A stretch of DNA of 64,000 nucleotides from Pseudomonas marginalis (GCF_008692035.1 NZ_VTFG01000001.1:4171680-4235679), one strand, 5' to 3'. Positions 26,168-35,945 are shown, counted from the stretch's first letter. Made by a program: numbers and translations. Notes: generated from the letters alone by a model not told the origin.

Positions 26168-26809
26168 TTACTCGGCGAGTTCCGCGCCTTTGTCAGCCAA
26201 CTCCATCCAGCCGGCCAGCACGGTATAGGCATCTTCCAGGCCCATGCGCTTGGGGGCCGAGAACAGCTGGATTGTGATTGTGTCACCCCAACCCTTGCGG
26301 ATTTCGGACTGCACTTTAAGCAGGGTGTTCTTGGCGGCGCCGTAGGTGAGCTTGTCGGCCTTGGTCAGCAGGATATGCATCGGCATGCCGCTGGCGACCG
26401 CCCAATCCAGCATCAGCAGGTCGAAGTCGGTCATTGGATGACGGATATCCATCATCAGGATCAACCCCTTCAAACTCTCCCTGCCACCCAGGTAAGCCTC
26501 CAAGTGACGCTGCCAGTGCAGCTTCAGCGGGATAGGTACTTTTGCATAACCGTAGCCCGGCAGGTCGACCAGACGCCGATCATCGTCTAGCTTGAAGAAG
26601 TTGAGTAACTGCGTGCGGCCCGGGGTTTTAGAGGTGCGCGCGAGGCTGGCGTGGGTCAGGGTGTTCAGTGCGCTGGATTTACCGGCGTTGGAGCGACCGG
26701 CAAAGGCGACTTCAAAGCCTTCGTCATCGGGGCATTGGTCAACTTTGGCGGCGCTGAGCATGAAGGTGGACTGTTGGCACAGGCCGAGGATGGGGTTCTT
26801 GAGTTGCAT
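26168..26809 (-). CDS. engB: Ribosome biogenesis GTP-binding protein EngB/YsxC
   Basis: A 213-residue GTPase needed for large ribosomal subunit assembly. G motifs are GRSNAGKSS (G1), DLPGYGYAKVP (G3) and LLTKADKL (G4). Start set at MQLKNPILGLCQQSTFMLSA (ATG 26807-26809); the in-frame extension upstream lacks the family start. Its 3' end lies 14 bases from the end of the convergent small RNA. A TATAAT at 26883-26888 in the 192-base divergent gap may serve the cytochrome gene on the other side. Confidence 0.94.
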   Translation of the reverse strand: MQLKNPILGLCQQSTFMLSAAKVDQCPDDEGFEVAFAGRSNAGKSSALNTLTHASLARTSKTPGRTQLLNFFKLDDDRRLVDLPGYGYAKVPIPLKLHWQRHLEAYLGGRESLKGLILMMDIRHPMTDFDLLMLDWAVASGMPMHILLTKADKLTYGAAKNTLLKVQSEIRKGWGDTITIQLFSAPKRMGLEDAYTVLAGWMELADKGAELAE

Positions 26810-27001
26810 GAGATTTCCGATGTGGGCGGTGCCGAAAAAGGGTGCGGCAAGCGGTGTCGTTTCCGTTTCAGTAGCGCCAGTATATAATGCCGCAGATTTT
26901 GTGTGTGCTTTGTCCCAGCGAAGGATGAAGTTCACGGGAGCGATAGACCTTTATTGCGCATTAGAACGCAAAACGCTCTCAAACCCTGAAAAGGTCGATG
27001 T

Positions 27002-27304
27002 ATGACCCGATGGTTGCTCGCTTTCGGTGCCCTGGTTCCGCTGTATGGCGCTCAGGCTACACAGGATCCGGAAGCGGTGTACAACCGAGTTTGCGTGGCT
27101 TGCCATGCCGGCCAACTGCCGAACGCCCCGAAACGGGGTGACCAGGCAGCCTGGGCGCCAAGACTGGCGCAGGGCATGGACACGCTGGTGCAACACGTGA
27201 CCCAGGGTTTCAAGGCAATGCCGCCGCGTGGTTTGTGCATGGACTGCAGTACCGAGGATTACCAGGCCATCATTGAGTTGATGGTGAGTAAACCCGGTAG
27301 ATAA
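27002..27304 (+). CDS. Cytochrome c5 family monoheme protein
   Basis: A 100-residue periplasmic c-type cytochrome: signal peptide (LLAFGALVPLYGAQA), heme site CVACH at residues 31-35, a methionine ligand in KAMPPRG and the disulfide-forming C-MD-C pair typical of cytochrome c5. It stands 33 bases before the diheme cytochrome c4 gene and is probably cotranscribed. Both are candidate electron donors to terminal oxidases. The ATG follows AAAAGGTCG. Confidence 0.9.
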   Translation: MTRWLLAFGALVPLYGAQATQDPEAVYNRVCVACHAGQLPNAPKRGDQAAWAPRLAQGMDTLVQHVTQGFKAMPPRGLCMDCSTEDYQAIIELMVSKPGR

Positions 27305-27337
27305 CTCTTAAACCCTTAGCCGTAGTTGGATTAGCTG

Positions 27338-27964
27338 ATGAACAAACTGATCGTGAGTCTGCTGTTGACCTTGGGCATCACCGGTGTTGCCGTCGCCGCA
27401 GAGGGCCCCCTTAAAGGTGATGCCACTGCCGGTCAAGCGAAAGCCGCCGTATGTGGTGCCTGCCATGGGCCGGATGGTAACAGCCCGGCACCGAACTTCC
27501 CCAAATTGGCCGGCCAGGGTGAGCGTTACCTGACCAAGCAGATGCACGACATCAAGGATGGCAAGCGCACGGTCCTGGAAATGACCGGCCTGCTGACCAA
27601 CCTCAGTGACCAGGACCTGGCGGATATCGCGGCGTATTTTGCCAGCCAGAAAGGCAGTGTGGGAGCTGCTGATCCGAAACTGGTGGCCCGTGGTGAGAAA
27701 CTGTTCCGCGGCGGTGACCTGGATAAAGGCCTGCCTGCCTGCACCGGTTGCCACTCGCCCAATGGCGCGGGCATAGCCGCCGCCGGCTTCCCGCACCTGA
27801 GCGGCCAGCACGCCACTTACATTGCCAAGCAACTGACCGATTTCCGTAAGGAAGAGGCAGGGCGAGCCAATGATGGCGACGCGGCAATCATGCGCACCAT
27901 CGCCCGCAAGCTGAGTGACGAGGACATTGCCGCCGTCTCCAGCTACATCCAGGGCCTGCACTAA
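27338..27964 (+). CDS. Diheme cytochrome c4
   Basis: A 208-residue periplasmic protein with a signal peptide ending AVA-AEG and two heme sites, CGACH (39-43) and CTGCH (135-139), each in a cytochrome c fold, as in cytochrome c4. Methionine ligands lie in KRTVLEM-TG and DAAIM-RT. In pseudomonads c4 passes electrons from the bc1 complex to cytochrome oxidases. A terminator hairpin follows at 28011. Confidence 0.94.
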   Translation: MNKLIVSLLLTLGITGVAVAAEGPLKGDATAGQAKAAVCGACHGPDGNSPAPNFPKLAGQGERYLTKQMHDIKDGKRTVLEMTGLLTNLSDQDLADIAAYFASQKGSVGAADPKLVARGEKLFRGGDLDKGLPACTGCHSPNGAGIAAAGFPHLSGQHATYIAKQLTDFRKEEAGRANDGDAAIMRTIARKLSDEDIAAVSSYIQGLH

Positions 27965-28010
27965 GTGCCCCGGCAACGTTAACGCTCGATTAATCCATCG
28001 ATGCAAGCAT

Positions 28011-28039
28011 AAAAAGGGTGGCTTAGGCCGCCCTTTTTT
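28011..28039 (+). terminator. Intrinsic terminator after cytochrome c4
   Basis: AAAGGGTGGC and GCCGCCCTTT form a stem (one G-T pair) with a 4-base loop, followed by TTTTTT. It lies 47 bases after the c4 stop; the stretch of A before the stem makes it usable in both directions. Confidence 0.85.
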
Positions 28040-28133
28040 GTGGCCGCTGCCGTTACACTAACGAACTCATGCCCGCGTAGACCTGTCACAACAAAGGTCG
28101 CGTGAGGCGACTTTATTTGTCCAGGAGTAAAGC

Positions 28134-28769
28134 ATGCGTAATCTGATCCTCAGCGCCGCTCTCGTCACTGCCAGCCTTTTCGGCATGACCGCGCAAGCTG
28201 CCGATGTGCCGCTTGAAGCCGGTAAAACCTACGTTGAATTGGCCAACCCAGTGCCGGTTTCGGTACCGGGCAAGATCGAGGTGGTGGAGCTGTTCTGGTA
28301 CGGCTGCCCGCATTGCTACGCTTTTGAGCCGGTCATCAATCCTTGGGTCGAGAAGCTGCCCAAGGACGTGAACTTCAAGCGCATCCCCGCCATGTTCGGC
28401 GGCCCATGGGATGCACACGGCCAACTGTTCCTGACCCTGGAAGCCATGGGGGTGGAGCACAAGGTCCACAACGCGGTATTCGACGCCATCCAGAAACAAG
28501 GCAAGCGCCTGACCAAGCCGGACGAAATGGCTGACTTCATTGCTACCCAAGGCGTCGACAAGGACAAGTTCCTGGCCACCTTCAACTCCTTCGCGATCCA
28601 GGGCCAGATCAAGCAGGCCAAGGAGCTGGCGCAGAAGTACGGCGTGCAAGGCGTACCAACCATGATTGTCAACGGCAAGTACCGTTTCGACCTGGGCACT
28701 ACCGGTGGTCCTGAAGCGACCCTCAACGTTGCCGACCAGTTGATCGCCAAAGAACGCGCAGCCAAGTAA
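28134..28769 (+). CDS. dsbA: Thiol:disulfide interchange protein DsbA
   Basis: Periplasmic oxidase that introduces disulfide bonds. The 211-residue protein has a signal peptide (MTAQA-ADVPL) and active site C58-P-H-C61 in a thioredoxin fold with a helical insert; the cis-Pro loop is GVQGVPTMIVNG. The ATG is preceded by CCAGGAGTAA. Separate promoter region after the c4 terminator. The endonuclease-family gene follows after 10 bases. Confidence 0.95.
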   Translation: MRNLILSAALVTASLFGMTAQAADVPLEAGKTYVELANPVPVSVPGKIEVVELFWYGCPHCYAFEPVINPWVEKLPKDVNFKRIPAMFGGPWDAHGQLFLTLEAMGVEHKVHNAVFDAIQKQGKRLTKPDEMADFIATQGVDKDKFLATFNSFAIQGQIKQAKELAQKYGVQGVPTMIVNGKYRFDLGTTGGPEATLNVADQLIAKERAAK

Positions 28770-28779
28770 GGGGCTCCTC

Positions 28780-29658
28780 ATGCGCCGCTGGGGTACTGAA
28801 CGTGTGGTTGGCCTGCGTGAACCGCAGGTCAACGAACATCACCTGGAGTCCACAGGTTTGCCGGCAGACAACCGCCTGCGCCTGCTCAGCTTCAATATCC
28901 AGGTGGGCAACAGCACCGAGAAGTACCGGCACTACCTCACCCGGGGCTGGCAGCATTTGCTGCCCCACAACGGCCGGGCCGGTAACCTGCAGAAGATCGG
29001 CGACCTGTTGAATGATTTCGACCTGGTCGCCCTGCAGGAAGCCGACGGTGGCAGCATGCGTTCCGGCTATATCAATCAGGTCGAACACCTGGCGCACCTC
29101 GGGGCCTTCCCGTACTGGTACCAGCAGCTCAATCGCAACCTCGGACGCCTGGCGCAGCACAGTAATGGTGTGCTCAGTCGTTTGAAGCCCACCTCCATCG
29201 AAGATCACCCATTGCCGGGCCCCAAGGGGCGCGGGGCGATTCTCGTGCGGTTTGGCGAAGGGCCTGAGGCCTTGGTGGTGGTGATGATGCACCTGGCGCT
29301 CGGGGGGCGTACGCGCAACCTGCAGTTAGCCTACGTGCGCGACCTGATTGGCAACTACAAGCATCAGGTGTTGATGGGTGACATGAACACCCATGCGAAC
29401 GACCTCCTGCTGAATTCCCCGTTGCGTGACCTCGGACTACTGGCGCCGCAAGTCGAAGCCACGTTCCCCAGCTGGCGCCCGCAACGCTGTCTTGACCATA
29501 TCCTGCTCAGCCCGAGCCTCACACTCGAGAGTGTGCAGGTACTGGCGCAGCCCATCTCCGATCACCTGCCGGTCGCGGTAGAGATTCGTCTGCCGGGTTC
29601 GCTCACGGCTGATGCATTGCCCGCGTTGAGCCCCGGCCCTCGCGGACCCCTTGCATGA
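28780..29658 (+). CDS. Endonuclease/exonuclease/phosphatase (EEP) family protein
   Basis: A 292-residue protein with EEP-superfamily motifs: RLLSFNIQVG (Asn of the site), DLVALQEADGG (catalytic Glu), LMGDMNTHAND (Asp/Asn) and ISDHLPVAVEI (Asp-His). These give a Mg-dependent phosphodiesterase site; the substrate (DNA, phospholipid or other) is not evident. No signal peptide is seen. It follows dsbA by 10 bases and its stop overlaps the start of the diguanylate cyclase gene (ATGA), as in PA5488-PA5487. Confidence 0.88.
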   Translation: MRRWGTERVVGLREPQVNEHHLESTGLPADNRLRLLSFNIQVGNSTEKYRHYLTRGWQHLLPHNGRAGNLQKIGDLLNDFDLVALQEADGGSMRSGYINQVEHLAHLGAFPYWYQQLNRNLGRLAQHSNGVLSRLKPTSIEDHPLPGPKGRGAILVRFGEGPEALVVVMMHLALGGRTRNLQLAYVRDLIGNYKHQVLMGDMNTHANDLLLNSPLRDLGLLAPQVEATFPSWRPQRCLDHILLSPSLTLESVQVLAQPISDHLPVAVEIRLPGSLTADALPALSPGPRGPLA

Positions 29659-31721
29659 GCGACGACGCCCAGCGCTGGAAAGAAAAATACCTGTTAAGCA
29701 TCGAGCAACAAGAAAAGCTCGAACGCCGTTGGGCTGCCCGCCTCGACCTGCTGCGTCGTGGGCTGGTGCGCAGCACACTGGCGGCAGAAGGCACCGACCG
29801 CGCGGTTGACCAGTGCATGAAGGAAATGCGCGACGTCGTGCGTACCGACGACATGGACGCCGCCCTCGCCGCCTTGCTGCCGCGCCTGGAGAAGGCGGTA
29901 CTGGATTCGGAGCAGCGCCGCGAAACCCGGATCGACCAGATGAGCACCGCACTGACCTCCCTGGTCACGCAGTTGCAAAAGCTGCCGCTGCCCCGTGAGG
30001 TCGCCCGTCCGCTGAAAACCTTTGCCAAGCAGTTGGATGGCCGCGTCAGTCAGGCGCGCGAGATTCCCTTATTGCTCAGCGAGTTGAGCAGCCTGCAAGG
30101 GCAGGCGCTGGATAACCTGGAGCCGGACGGTGAAACCGTGCGTCCCGGGCCGGGTTTGTTGCAACGCCTGTTTGGGGCCAAGGACGCTTCGAGCGAGGCG
30201 CCGGCCAGCGAGCCCATCCCCAGTCCGCCGCCGGCCCCTGTTGCCCCCAAGCCCGCCGCCGAGCCCCAGGAGCCCGAGCAGTCCGACGAGTTGACGCAAG
30301 CGTTGCGGGCCTTTGCGCCGCCGCCTCAGGCGCCGCTTGCCGCGCAGCCCGAAGCCGCAGCGCCCGCCAAGGCCGCCGATGTCGCCAGTGAAAAGTTTGT
30401 GTACGAGGCGCCTGCCCAAAGGGCCGCAGTAGCTGCGGCTGTCGACGTATCTCCAGCACCTGTCGAGCCCTGGGAGCCTGAGCCGCAGTTGCAAGAGCCC
30501 GCCACCGAAAGCGCGCTCGCCGCCTTTATCGAAACGCCGCAGGTTGCCGTCGAGGCGCCGCAGGAGACGGTGATCGGCAGCCTCTCGTTCCCTCCGGTTC
30601 TTGACGTCGAAGAACCGGACCCCGACGAACTTCAATCGGATGGCCTCTACTCCCTGCCGGATTCACCGGAGCCATCGTACAGCTCCGTGGCCAAGCACAT
30701 CGAAGATACCCTGATCGGCCTGCTGGAGGAGCTGGCCCTGCCCGAGCGCCATCGGCCCCAGGCCGAAGCCATGCGTGAACGCTTGGCCCACGGCTTGAAT
30801 TGGTACGAATTGCTGCCGATCCTCGATGACCTGGCGGTGCTGATGCTGGCGATCACCGACAGCGGCCAGCACGAGTTTGAGGCTTACCTCAAACAGCTCA
30901 ACGAACGCCTTGAAGCCTTCCAGGGCCATCTGCAGGTGGCCAGCGACGGCCATGCCGACAGCCGCTCCGCTGCCAGGGAGCTGGACACGCAGATTCGCGA
31001 ACAGGTCGACGGCCTGCAAAGCAGTGTCCAGGAAGCCGCGGACCTGGACAGTCTCAAACAGGTGCTCGAAAGCCATCTGGAGGGTTTGCTCGGGACCATG
31101 GACGAGCACCAGCAACAACGTGACCAGCGCGAGCAGGAAGTGGCGGCGCGCCTGAAAGGCCTGGCCGAGCGGGTCGCCAATATGGAGCAGGAAGCCCAGG
31201 GTTACCGTGAGCACCTGGAGGTGCAACGCCAGAAGGCCCTGGTCGATCCGCTCACCGGTTTGCCTAACCGTGCGGCCTGGAGCGAGCGTCTGGACCATGA
31301 GGTCAATGCCTGGCACCAGCGTGGCAATAGCCTGTCGCTGGCGATGTTGGACCTGGATCACTTCAAGCGCATCAACGATGGCTATGGCCATCTGGCGGGT
31401 GACAAGGTGCTGAAAATCATCGCCAACGTCCTGCGCAAGCGCCTGCGCCCCAATGACTTTATAGCGCGGTTTGGCGGTGAGGAGTTTGTGTTGCTGATGC
31501 CTGACTCGTCCCTCTCGGACGCCCTGGCAGTGGGGGAAGTACTGCGTGCCGCGATTGCCGCCTGCCCGTTCCACTTCAAGGGCGAGCCGGTGACGATTAC
31601 CGTGTCCATGGGCGTGGCGCAACTGCAGCCGGGTGAGCGCAGCGAGCTGGCGCTCAAGCGAGCCGACGAGGCGTTGTATCGGGCCAAGGCGGCTGGGCGT
31701 AATCAGGTGCAGGCCGCGTAA
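29655..31721 (+). CDS. GGDEF-domain diguanylate cyclase (DgcH-like)
   Basis: A 688-residue protein making cyclic di-GMP. The C-terminal GGDEF domain starts near residue 525 (LVDPLTGLPNRAAW) and has an intact active site GGEEF at 607-611 and an I-site-like RPND a few residues before it. The N-terminal half is helical and coiled-coil; residues about 180-330 form a Pro/Ala/Glu-rich low-complexity linker. No membrane segment or known sensor domain was seen. It matches the position of PA5487 (DgcH), a conserved Pseudomonas cyclase. Start overlaps the previous stop. Confidence 0.92.
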   Translation: MSDDAQRWKEKYLLSIEQQEKLERRWAARLDLLRRGLVRSTLAAEGTDRAVDQCMKEMRDVVRTDDMDAALAALLPRLEKAVLDSEQRRETRIDQMSTALTSLVTQLQKLPLPREVARPLKTFAKQLDGRVSQAREIPLLLSELSSLQGQALDNLEPDGETVRPGPGLLQRLFGAKDASSEAPASEPIPSPPPAPVAPKPAAEPQEPEQSDELTQALRAFAPPPQAPLAAQPEAAAPAKAADVASEKFVYEAPAQRAAVAAAVDVSPAPVEPWEPEPQLQEPATESALAAFIETPQVAVEAPQETVIGSLSFPPVLDVEEPDPDELQSDGLYSLPDSPEPSYSSVAKHIEDTLIGLLEELALPERHRPQAEAMRERLAHGLNWYELLPILDDLAVLMLAITDSGQHEFEAYLKQLNERLEAFQGHLQVASDGHADSRSAARELDTQIREQVDGLQSSVQEAADLDSLKQVLESHLEGLLGTMDEHQQQRDQREQEVAARLKGLAERVANMEQEAQGYREHLEVQRQKALVDPLTGLPNRAAWSERLDHEVNAWHQRGNSLSLAMLDLDHFKRINDGYGHLAGDKVLKIIANVLRKRLRPNDFIARFGGEEFVLLMPDSSLSDALAVGEVLRAAIAACPFHFKGEPVTITVSMGVAQLQPGERSELALKRADEALYRAKAAGRNQVQAA

Positions 31722-31808
31722 AAGGCGTTCCATCGTGTAATTTGACCGCTGGCCACAAACGGTACGTTACACTGTTGCATTATCGTCTTCAGCGTACTGT
31801 CTTCCGCC

Positions 31809-32585
31809 ATGAAATCCTTGTACTTCGCCTGTGTATTTCTTCTGCTCGCCGGCTGCGCCAGTGGTCCGCGCCTGGACACCCGCCACCCTTCGGCGAACCA
31901 CGACAATCGCGTGCAGTTCGTGGTCGTGCACTACACCTCCACTAACCTTGAGCGTTCCCTCGCCCTGCTGACCCACGGCCAGGTCAGCGCTCATTACCTG
32001 ATCGGTGACGACGCCGGTGCCACCATCTACAAGCTGGTGGATGAGAGCCAACGTGCCTGGCATGCGGGAGAAAGCGAGTGGATGGGGCGTACCTGGCTCA
32101 ACTCCAGCTCCATCGGCATCGAGATCGTAAACCCTGGCTACAAGGACACCCCCACAGGCCGCTTGTGGTACCCGTACTCGGAGGCCCAGGTGAAATCGCT
32201 GGTGGTGCTGCTCAAGGACATCAGCAAGCGCAATGGCATCGACCCCAGGAACATCATCGGCCATAGCGATATCGCGCCGCTGCGAAAGCTCGATCCGGGG
32301 CCGCTGTTCCCCTGGAAGCGCCTGGCCGATGAAGGCCTGAGTGTGTGGCCGGATGCCCAGGCCGTCGCCCGTTTCCAGGTGCAGTACGCCGCTGAATTGC
32401 CGAGCATTACCTGGTTCCAGGAAGAATTGGCGCTCCTCGGTTACCCGACACCCCAGACGGGTGAGTTGGATGTCGCCACGCGCCATGTGATCGCGGCGTT
32501 CCAGATGCGCTTCCGGCCATCCCGGTTCGATGGCGTGCCGGATGCCGAAAGTGCTGCCATCCTGCGTGCCCTGAACCGGCGCTAA
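31809..32585 (+). CDS. N-acetylmuramoyl-L-alanine amidase, AmpDh2-like lipoprotein
   Basis: A 258-residue outer-membrane-targeted amidase (amidase_2 fold) with lipoprotein signal LLLAGC. Zinc-site residues appear in VVVHYTS, GIEIVNPG and HSDIAPLRKLDPGPLFPW. A C-terminal peptidoglycan-binding-like domain (about 185-255, LPSITWFQEELALLGYP) follows. It cleaves the amide bond between MurNAc and the stem peptide in periplasmic murein. It corresponds to PA5485 by neighbours (kinB-algB next). It ends 8 bases from kinB, which converges on it. Confidence 0.9.
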   Translation: MKSLYFACVFLLLAGCASGPRLDTRHPSANHDNRVQFVVVHYTSTNLERSLALLTHGQVSAHYLIGDDAGATIYKLVDESQRAWHAGESEWMGRTWLNSSSIGIEIVNPGYKDTPTGRLWYPYSEAQVKSLVVLLKDISKRNGIDPRNIIGHSDIAPLRKLDPGPLFPWKRLADEGLSVWPDAQAVARFQVQYAAELPSITWFQEELALLGYPTPQTGELDVATRHVIAAFQMRFRPSRFDGVPDAESAAILRALNRR

Positions 32586-32593
32586 GCTGGCGC

Positions 32594-34381
32594 CTACAAG
32601 GGCAGCGCCATATAGAACTGGGTGCCCTGCCCCGGCCGCGAATACACCCCCATGCGGCCGCCGTGCAATTGCACGATCTCCTTGCACAGCGCCAGCCCCA
32701 GGCCGGCGCCGCCCTTCTTGCGCCCAACCTGGACAAAGGGTTCGAAGATGCGCCCTTGCTGGCCATAAGCGATACCTTCGCCGTTGTCTTCGACGCTGAT
32801 AATCACCCGCTCGCCATGACGTCGCGCCTGCAGGCGAATTTGCCCACCGTCGGCGGTATGACGCAGGGCATTGCCCAACAGGTTGTCGAGCACCCGTTCC
32901 AATTGCGCCTGGTCGGCATACAGCCGTGGCAGGTCGGATTGCACTTCTACCAGCAGTTCGATGTGTTGCGCATTGGCGGGCTCCGCAAAGCGCGCGCGGG
33001 CGTGTTCGAGCAGATCGGTCACGTCGCAGGGGCCCAAGGTGAGTTTCTGCAGGCCATTCTGGTAGCGCGAGAAATTGAGCAGGTCGTTGATCAACTGCAT
33101 CAGGCGCTGCATTTCTTCATTGACCGTATCCAGCAGGTCCGCTTCACGGGATTCCGGCGGGAACTTCGCGCGTTCACGGAACAGGCCGAACGCCATGTGC
33201 ATGCCGGTCACCGGCGTGCGCAGTTCATGGGAGGCGCGCAAGACGAATTCGCTGCGCACCCGTTCGAAGGCGCGCTGTTCGGTGACGTCATGCAGCACCA
33301 TCACCGCGCCAAGGATATGTCCCTGGGTATGGCTGACAGGGGTGAGGCTGTAGGTCAGCAGGCGCAGTTCGCCCTCGACTTCGACTTCCAGGTCCTCCGG
33401 CGCGCGCTCCAGAGTGCCGCCGCGCAACACCAGTTGCAGTTGTTCATCCAGCTCCGGGCGCACCAGGGCTTCGCCAAGGCCTTGGCCGAGGCGTTCCTCG
33501 TCCCAGCCCAATTGGCGTTGTGCAACCGGATTGAGATGCTCCAGGCGGCCTTGGCGGTCAATCATCAGCAGGCCGTCGTCGATGCTGTCGAGCACGGCTT
33601 GCAGGCGCTGCTGGCCGGCCAGCAACTCGTCAACATTAGTCGCCTGATGCTGGCGCACCGCCTCGGCCATAAGGCCGAAGCGACGGGTCAACAGGTTCAT
33701 TTCCGCTGCCGAAGAGAGCGGCAGCGTCACTTCAAAATCGCCCTGGCCGATCTTGTCCGCTGCTTTTGCCAGCGCTTCGATCGGGCCGCCAAATCGCCGG
33801 GCGATGCCATGGGCCGTGACAAATCCGATGATCAGCACGGCAAGGCCCACCAACCCCAGCAAACCGGCGATCAGCAAGGCGCGTGCGCGGGATTTGTGTT
33901 CGCTGGTGCTGATGTTTTCCAAGGCCTGCTTATGTTCGGCAATCAGCCCGTTGCGCAGCACATTGAAGGTTTCGGTGAGTTTTTCCTTGCTGCCCGGTGG
34001 TGGCGACGCCTGCTGGGATTGCTCGAAGGCGTCCAGCAGGTCCTGGTATTGGGCTCGCGCCTGGCTGAAGCCGTGGCTATGGCCGTCGCGTTGCTCATGG
34101 GCGATGCCTTGGTCCAGCAGGTCGAAGTAATGCTGCTTGGAGCTTTGCAATGCCTGCGGATCGGGGCGATGTTCCAGCATCATGATCAATTGGTCGCCCA
34201 GGCTTTGGCGCAGCTTGAGCCCCAGGTCCAGCGTGACGAAGTTGCTGCGAATCAGGGACTCCTGGGTCTTGGCCATTTGCATGACGCTGACCAGACCCAG
34301 GATCAGACCCAGCAGGGCGACGGTGATCAGCGCTGAGATACTCAGGAACAATCGAGTGCGCAGTTTCATCGCTAGCTTCAT
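32594..34381 (-). CDS. kinB: Sensor histidine kinase KinB
   Basis: A 595-residue inner-membrane sensor. Two membrane helices (about 9-33 and 168-190) flank a periplasmic helical domain, followed by HAMP (about 190-245), PAS (about 250-370) and kinase domains. The phosphorylated His is H385 in ASHELRTP, the same number as in P. aeruginosa KinB; N, G1 and G2 boxes are NLLGNALRHT, VEDNGEGI and GAGLGLAL. It acts as a phosphatase/kinase for AlgB. It lies 10 bases after algB. Confidence 0.94.
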   Translation of the reverse strand: MKLAMKLRTRLFLSISALITVALLGLILGLVSVMQMAKTQESLIRSNFVTLDLGLKLRQSLGDQLIMMLEHRPDPQALQSSKQHYFDLLDQGIAHEQRDGHSHGFSQARAQYQDLLDAFEQSQQASPPPGSKEKLTETFNVLRNGLIAEHKQALENISTSEHKSRARALLIAGLLGLVGLAVLIIGFVTAHGIARRFGGPIEALAKAADKIGQGDFEVTLPLSSAAEMNLLTRRFGLMAEAVRQHQATNVDELLAGQQRLQAVLDSIDDGLLMIDRQGRLEHLNPVAQRQLGWDEERLGQGLGEALVRPELDEQLQLVLRGGTLERAPEDLEVEVEGELRLLTYSLTPVSHTQGHILGAVMVLHDVTEQRAFERVRSEFVLRASHELRTPVTGMHMAFGLFRERAKFPPESREADLLDTVNEEMQRLMQLINDLLNFSRYQNGLQKLTLGPCDVTDLLEHARARFAEPANAQHIELLVEVQSDLPRLYADQAQLERVLDNLLGNALRHTADGGQIRLQARRHGERVIISVEDNGEGIAYGQQGRIFEPFVQVGRKKGGAGLGLALCKEIVQLHGGRMGVYSRPGQGTQFYMALPL

Positions 34382-34391
34382 AGGGTGCAGC

Positions 34392-35738
34392 TCACAGGTT
34401 GTACTGTTTGCGTTTGCGGTACAGGGTCGACGCGTCGATGCCGAGGGTGCGGGCGGCCTGGTCCAGGGTATCGCTGGTGGCCAGTACGGCGCCGATATGG
34501 GCTTTCTCCAGCTCGTCCAGGCTCAACGCCGCGCCAATGCGCGGGGCGTTATTGGTCGGTTGTTCGGCCATGCCGAGGTGGATGATTTCGACCTTTTCCT
34601 GTGGGCAGATGATGCTGGCGCGTTCCACCACATTGCGCAGTTCGCGGATATTGCCTGGCCAGCGATAGTTGAGCAGTGCTTCGCGCGCCTGATCACTGAA
34701 GCCCCGCGCCGGGCGGGCGTATTCCTTGACGAAGCGCGCCAGGAAGCGGTCTGCCAGGGTGAGGATGTCTTCACTGCGCTCGCGCAGCGGTGGCAGGTGC
34801 AAGGTGATGACGTTGAGGCGATACAGCAAGTCTTCCCGGAAGCGACCGTCGCGCACCATGTCTTCCAGGTTCAGGTTGGTGGCGGCCAGGATACGCACAT
34901 CGGCGCGACGGGTGACCGGGTCGCCCACGCGCTCATACTCCTTGTCCTGGATAAATCGCAGCAACTTGGGTTGCAGAGTGAGGGGAAAGTCGCCGATCTC
35001 GTCGAGAAACAGCGTACCGCCGTCCGCCTGGTTGACTCGGCCCAACGTGCTCTCACTGGCGCCGGTAAAGGCGCCACGGCTATGGCCGAACAGCTCGCTT
35101 TCCATCAGTTCTGCCGTCAGCGACGGACAGTTGATGGTCACGCAGGATTTCTTCGCGCGCTTGCTCCAGCCGTGAATGGCCCGGGCCAGTTCGCCTTTAC
35201 CCGTGCCGGACTCGCCGAGGATCAGGATGTTGGCATCGGTACCCGCCACCTGGCGTGCGGTTTCAAGCACAACCATCATTGACGGACTGTGGGAGTCGAG
35301 GCCGTCTTTCTGCTGGCGTACGGCGCCTTCCAATACTTCCAGGCGCGCGGAAAGTTGGCGTACTTCCAGCTGTTTGGCGGTGGCCAGGCGAAGTTGGTCG
35401 GGGCTGCAAGGCTTGACCAGGTAGTCGGCGGCACCGGCCTGGATTGCGTCCACGGCGGTATCCACGGCGGAATGGGCGGTCACGATCACCACGCGCATCC
35501 ACGGCGCCTGGATACGCATCTGGGCCAATACCACCAGGCCATCGTCTTCACCCAGGCGCAGGTCCAGGAAGCACAGGTCGAACACCTGGCGTTGCATCAG
35601 GGCATCGGCCTGGGCGGCGCTGTTGGCGGTGGCGACGGTGTAGCCTTCATCTTCCAGGCAATAACGGAAGGTGCGGAGGATCGCGGACTCGTCATCCACT
35701 AAAAGAATGCGGCCTTGAAGTTCCTTGGCTGATTCCAT
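34392..35738 (-). CDS. algB: NtrC-family response regulator AlgB
   Basis: A 448-residue activator of alginate and virulence genes in P. aeruginosa. The receiver domain has phospho-acceptor D59 (CFLDLRLGE); the AAA+ domain has Walker A GESGTGKG at 175-182, the sigma-54-contacting loop GAFTGA at 222-227 and Walker B GTLFLDEIG; the C-terminal helix-turn-helix is LDQAARTLGIDASTLYRKRKQYNL split over two helices. GAFTGA is intact, so sigma-54 activation is possible. It is the first gene of algB-kinB. Confidence 0.95.
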   Translation of the reverse strand: MESAKELQGRILLVDDESAILRTFRYCLEDEGYTVATANSAAQADALMQRQVFDLCFLDLRLGEDDGLVVLAQMRIQAPWMRVVIVTAHSAVDTAVDAIQAGAADYLVKPCSPDQLRLATAKQLEVRQLSARLEVLEGAVRQQKDGLDSHSPSMMVVLETARQVAGTDANILILGESGTGKGELARAIHGWSKRAKKSCVTINCPSLTAELMESELFGHSRGAFTGASESTLGRVNQADGGTLFLDEIGDFPLTLQPKLLRFIQDKEYERVGDPVTRRADVRILAATNLNLEDMVRDGRFREDLLYRLNVITLHLPPLRERSEDILTLADRFLARFVKEYARPARGFSDQAREALLNYRWPGNIRELRNVVERASIICPQEKVEIIHLGMAEQPTNNAPRIGAALSLDELEKAHIGAVLATSDTLDQAARTLGIDASTLYRKRKQYNL

Positions 35739-35945
35739 CTGTCCCGCGCTCCTTAACTATATAAATGATGGTGTTTAGTCCCGGAATAATCGGGCAAGTT
35801 GCATGGTTTATTCTGATCGATAAAAGGCGATGTCGTGCAGCTATCTGCGCGGCTTCCTGCGAAGTCCCGCCTTACAGCGTTTTCATGCTGTCTGCCCCTT
35901 CGGCACCACCCTCCGTGCTTTCTATCCCTTCATCCGACCACTGAC

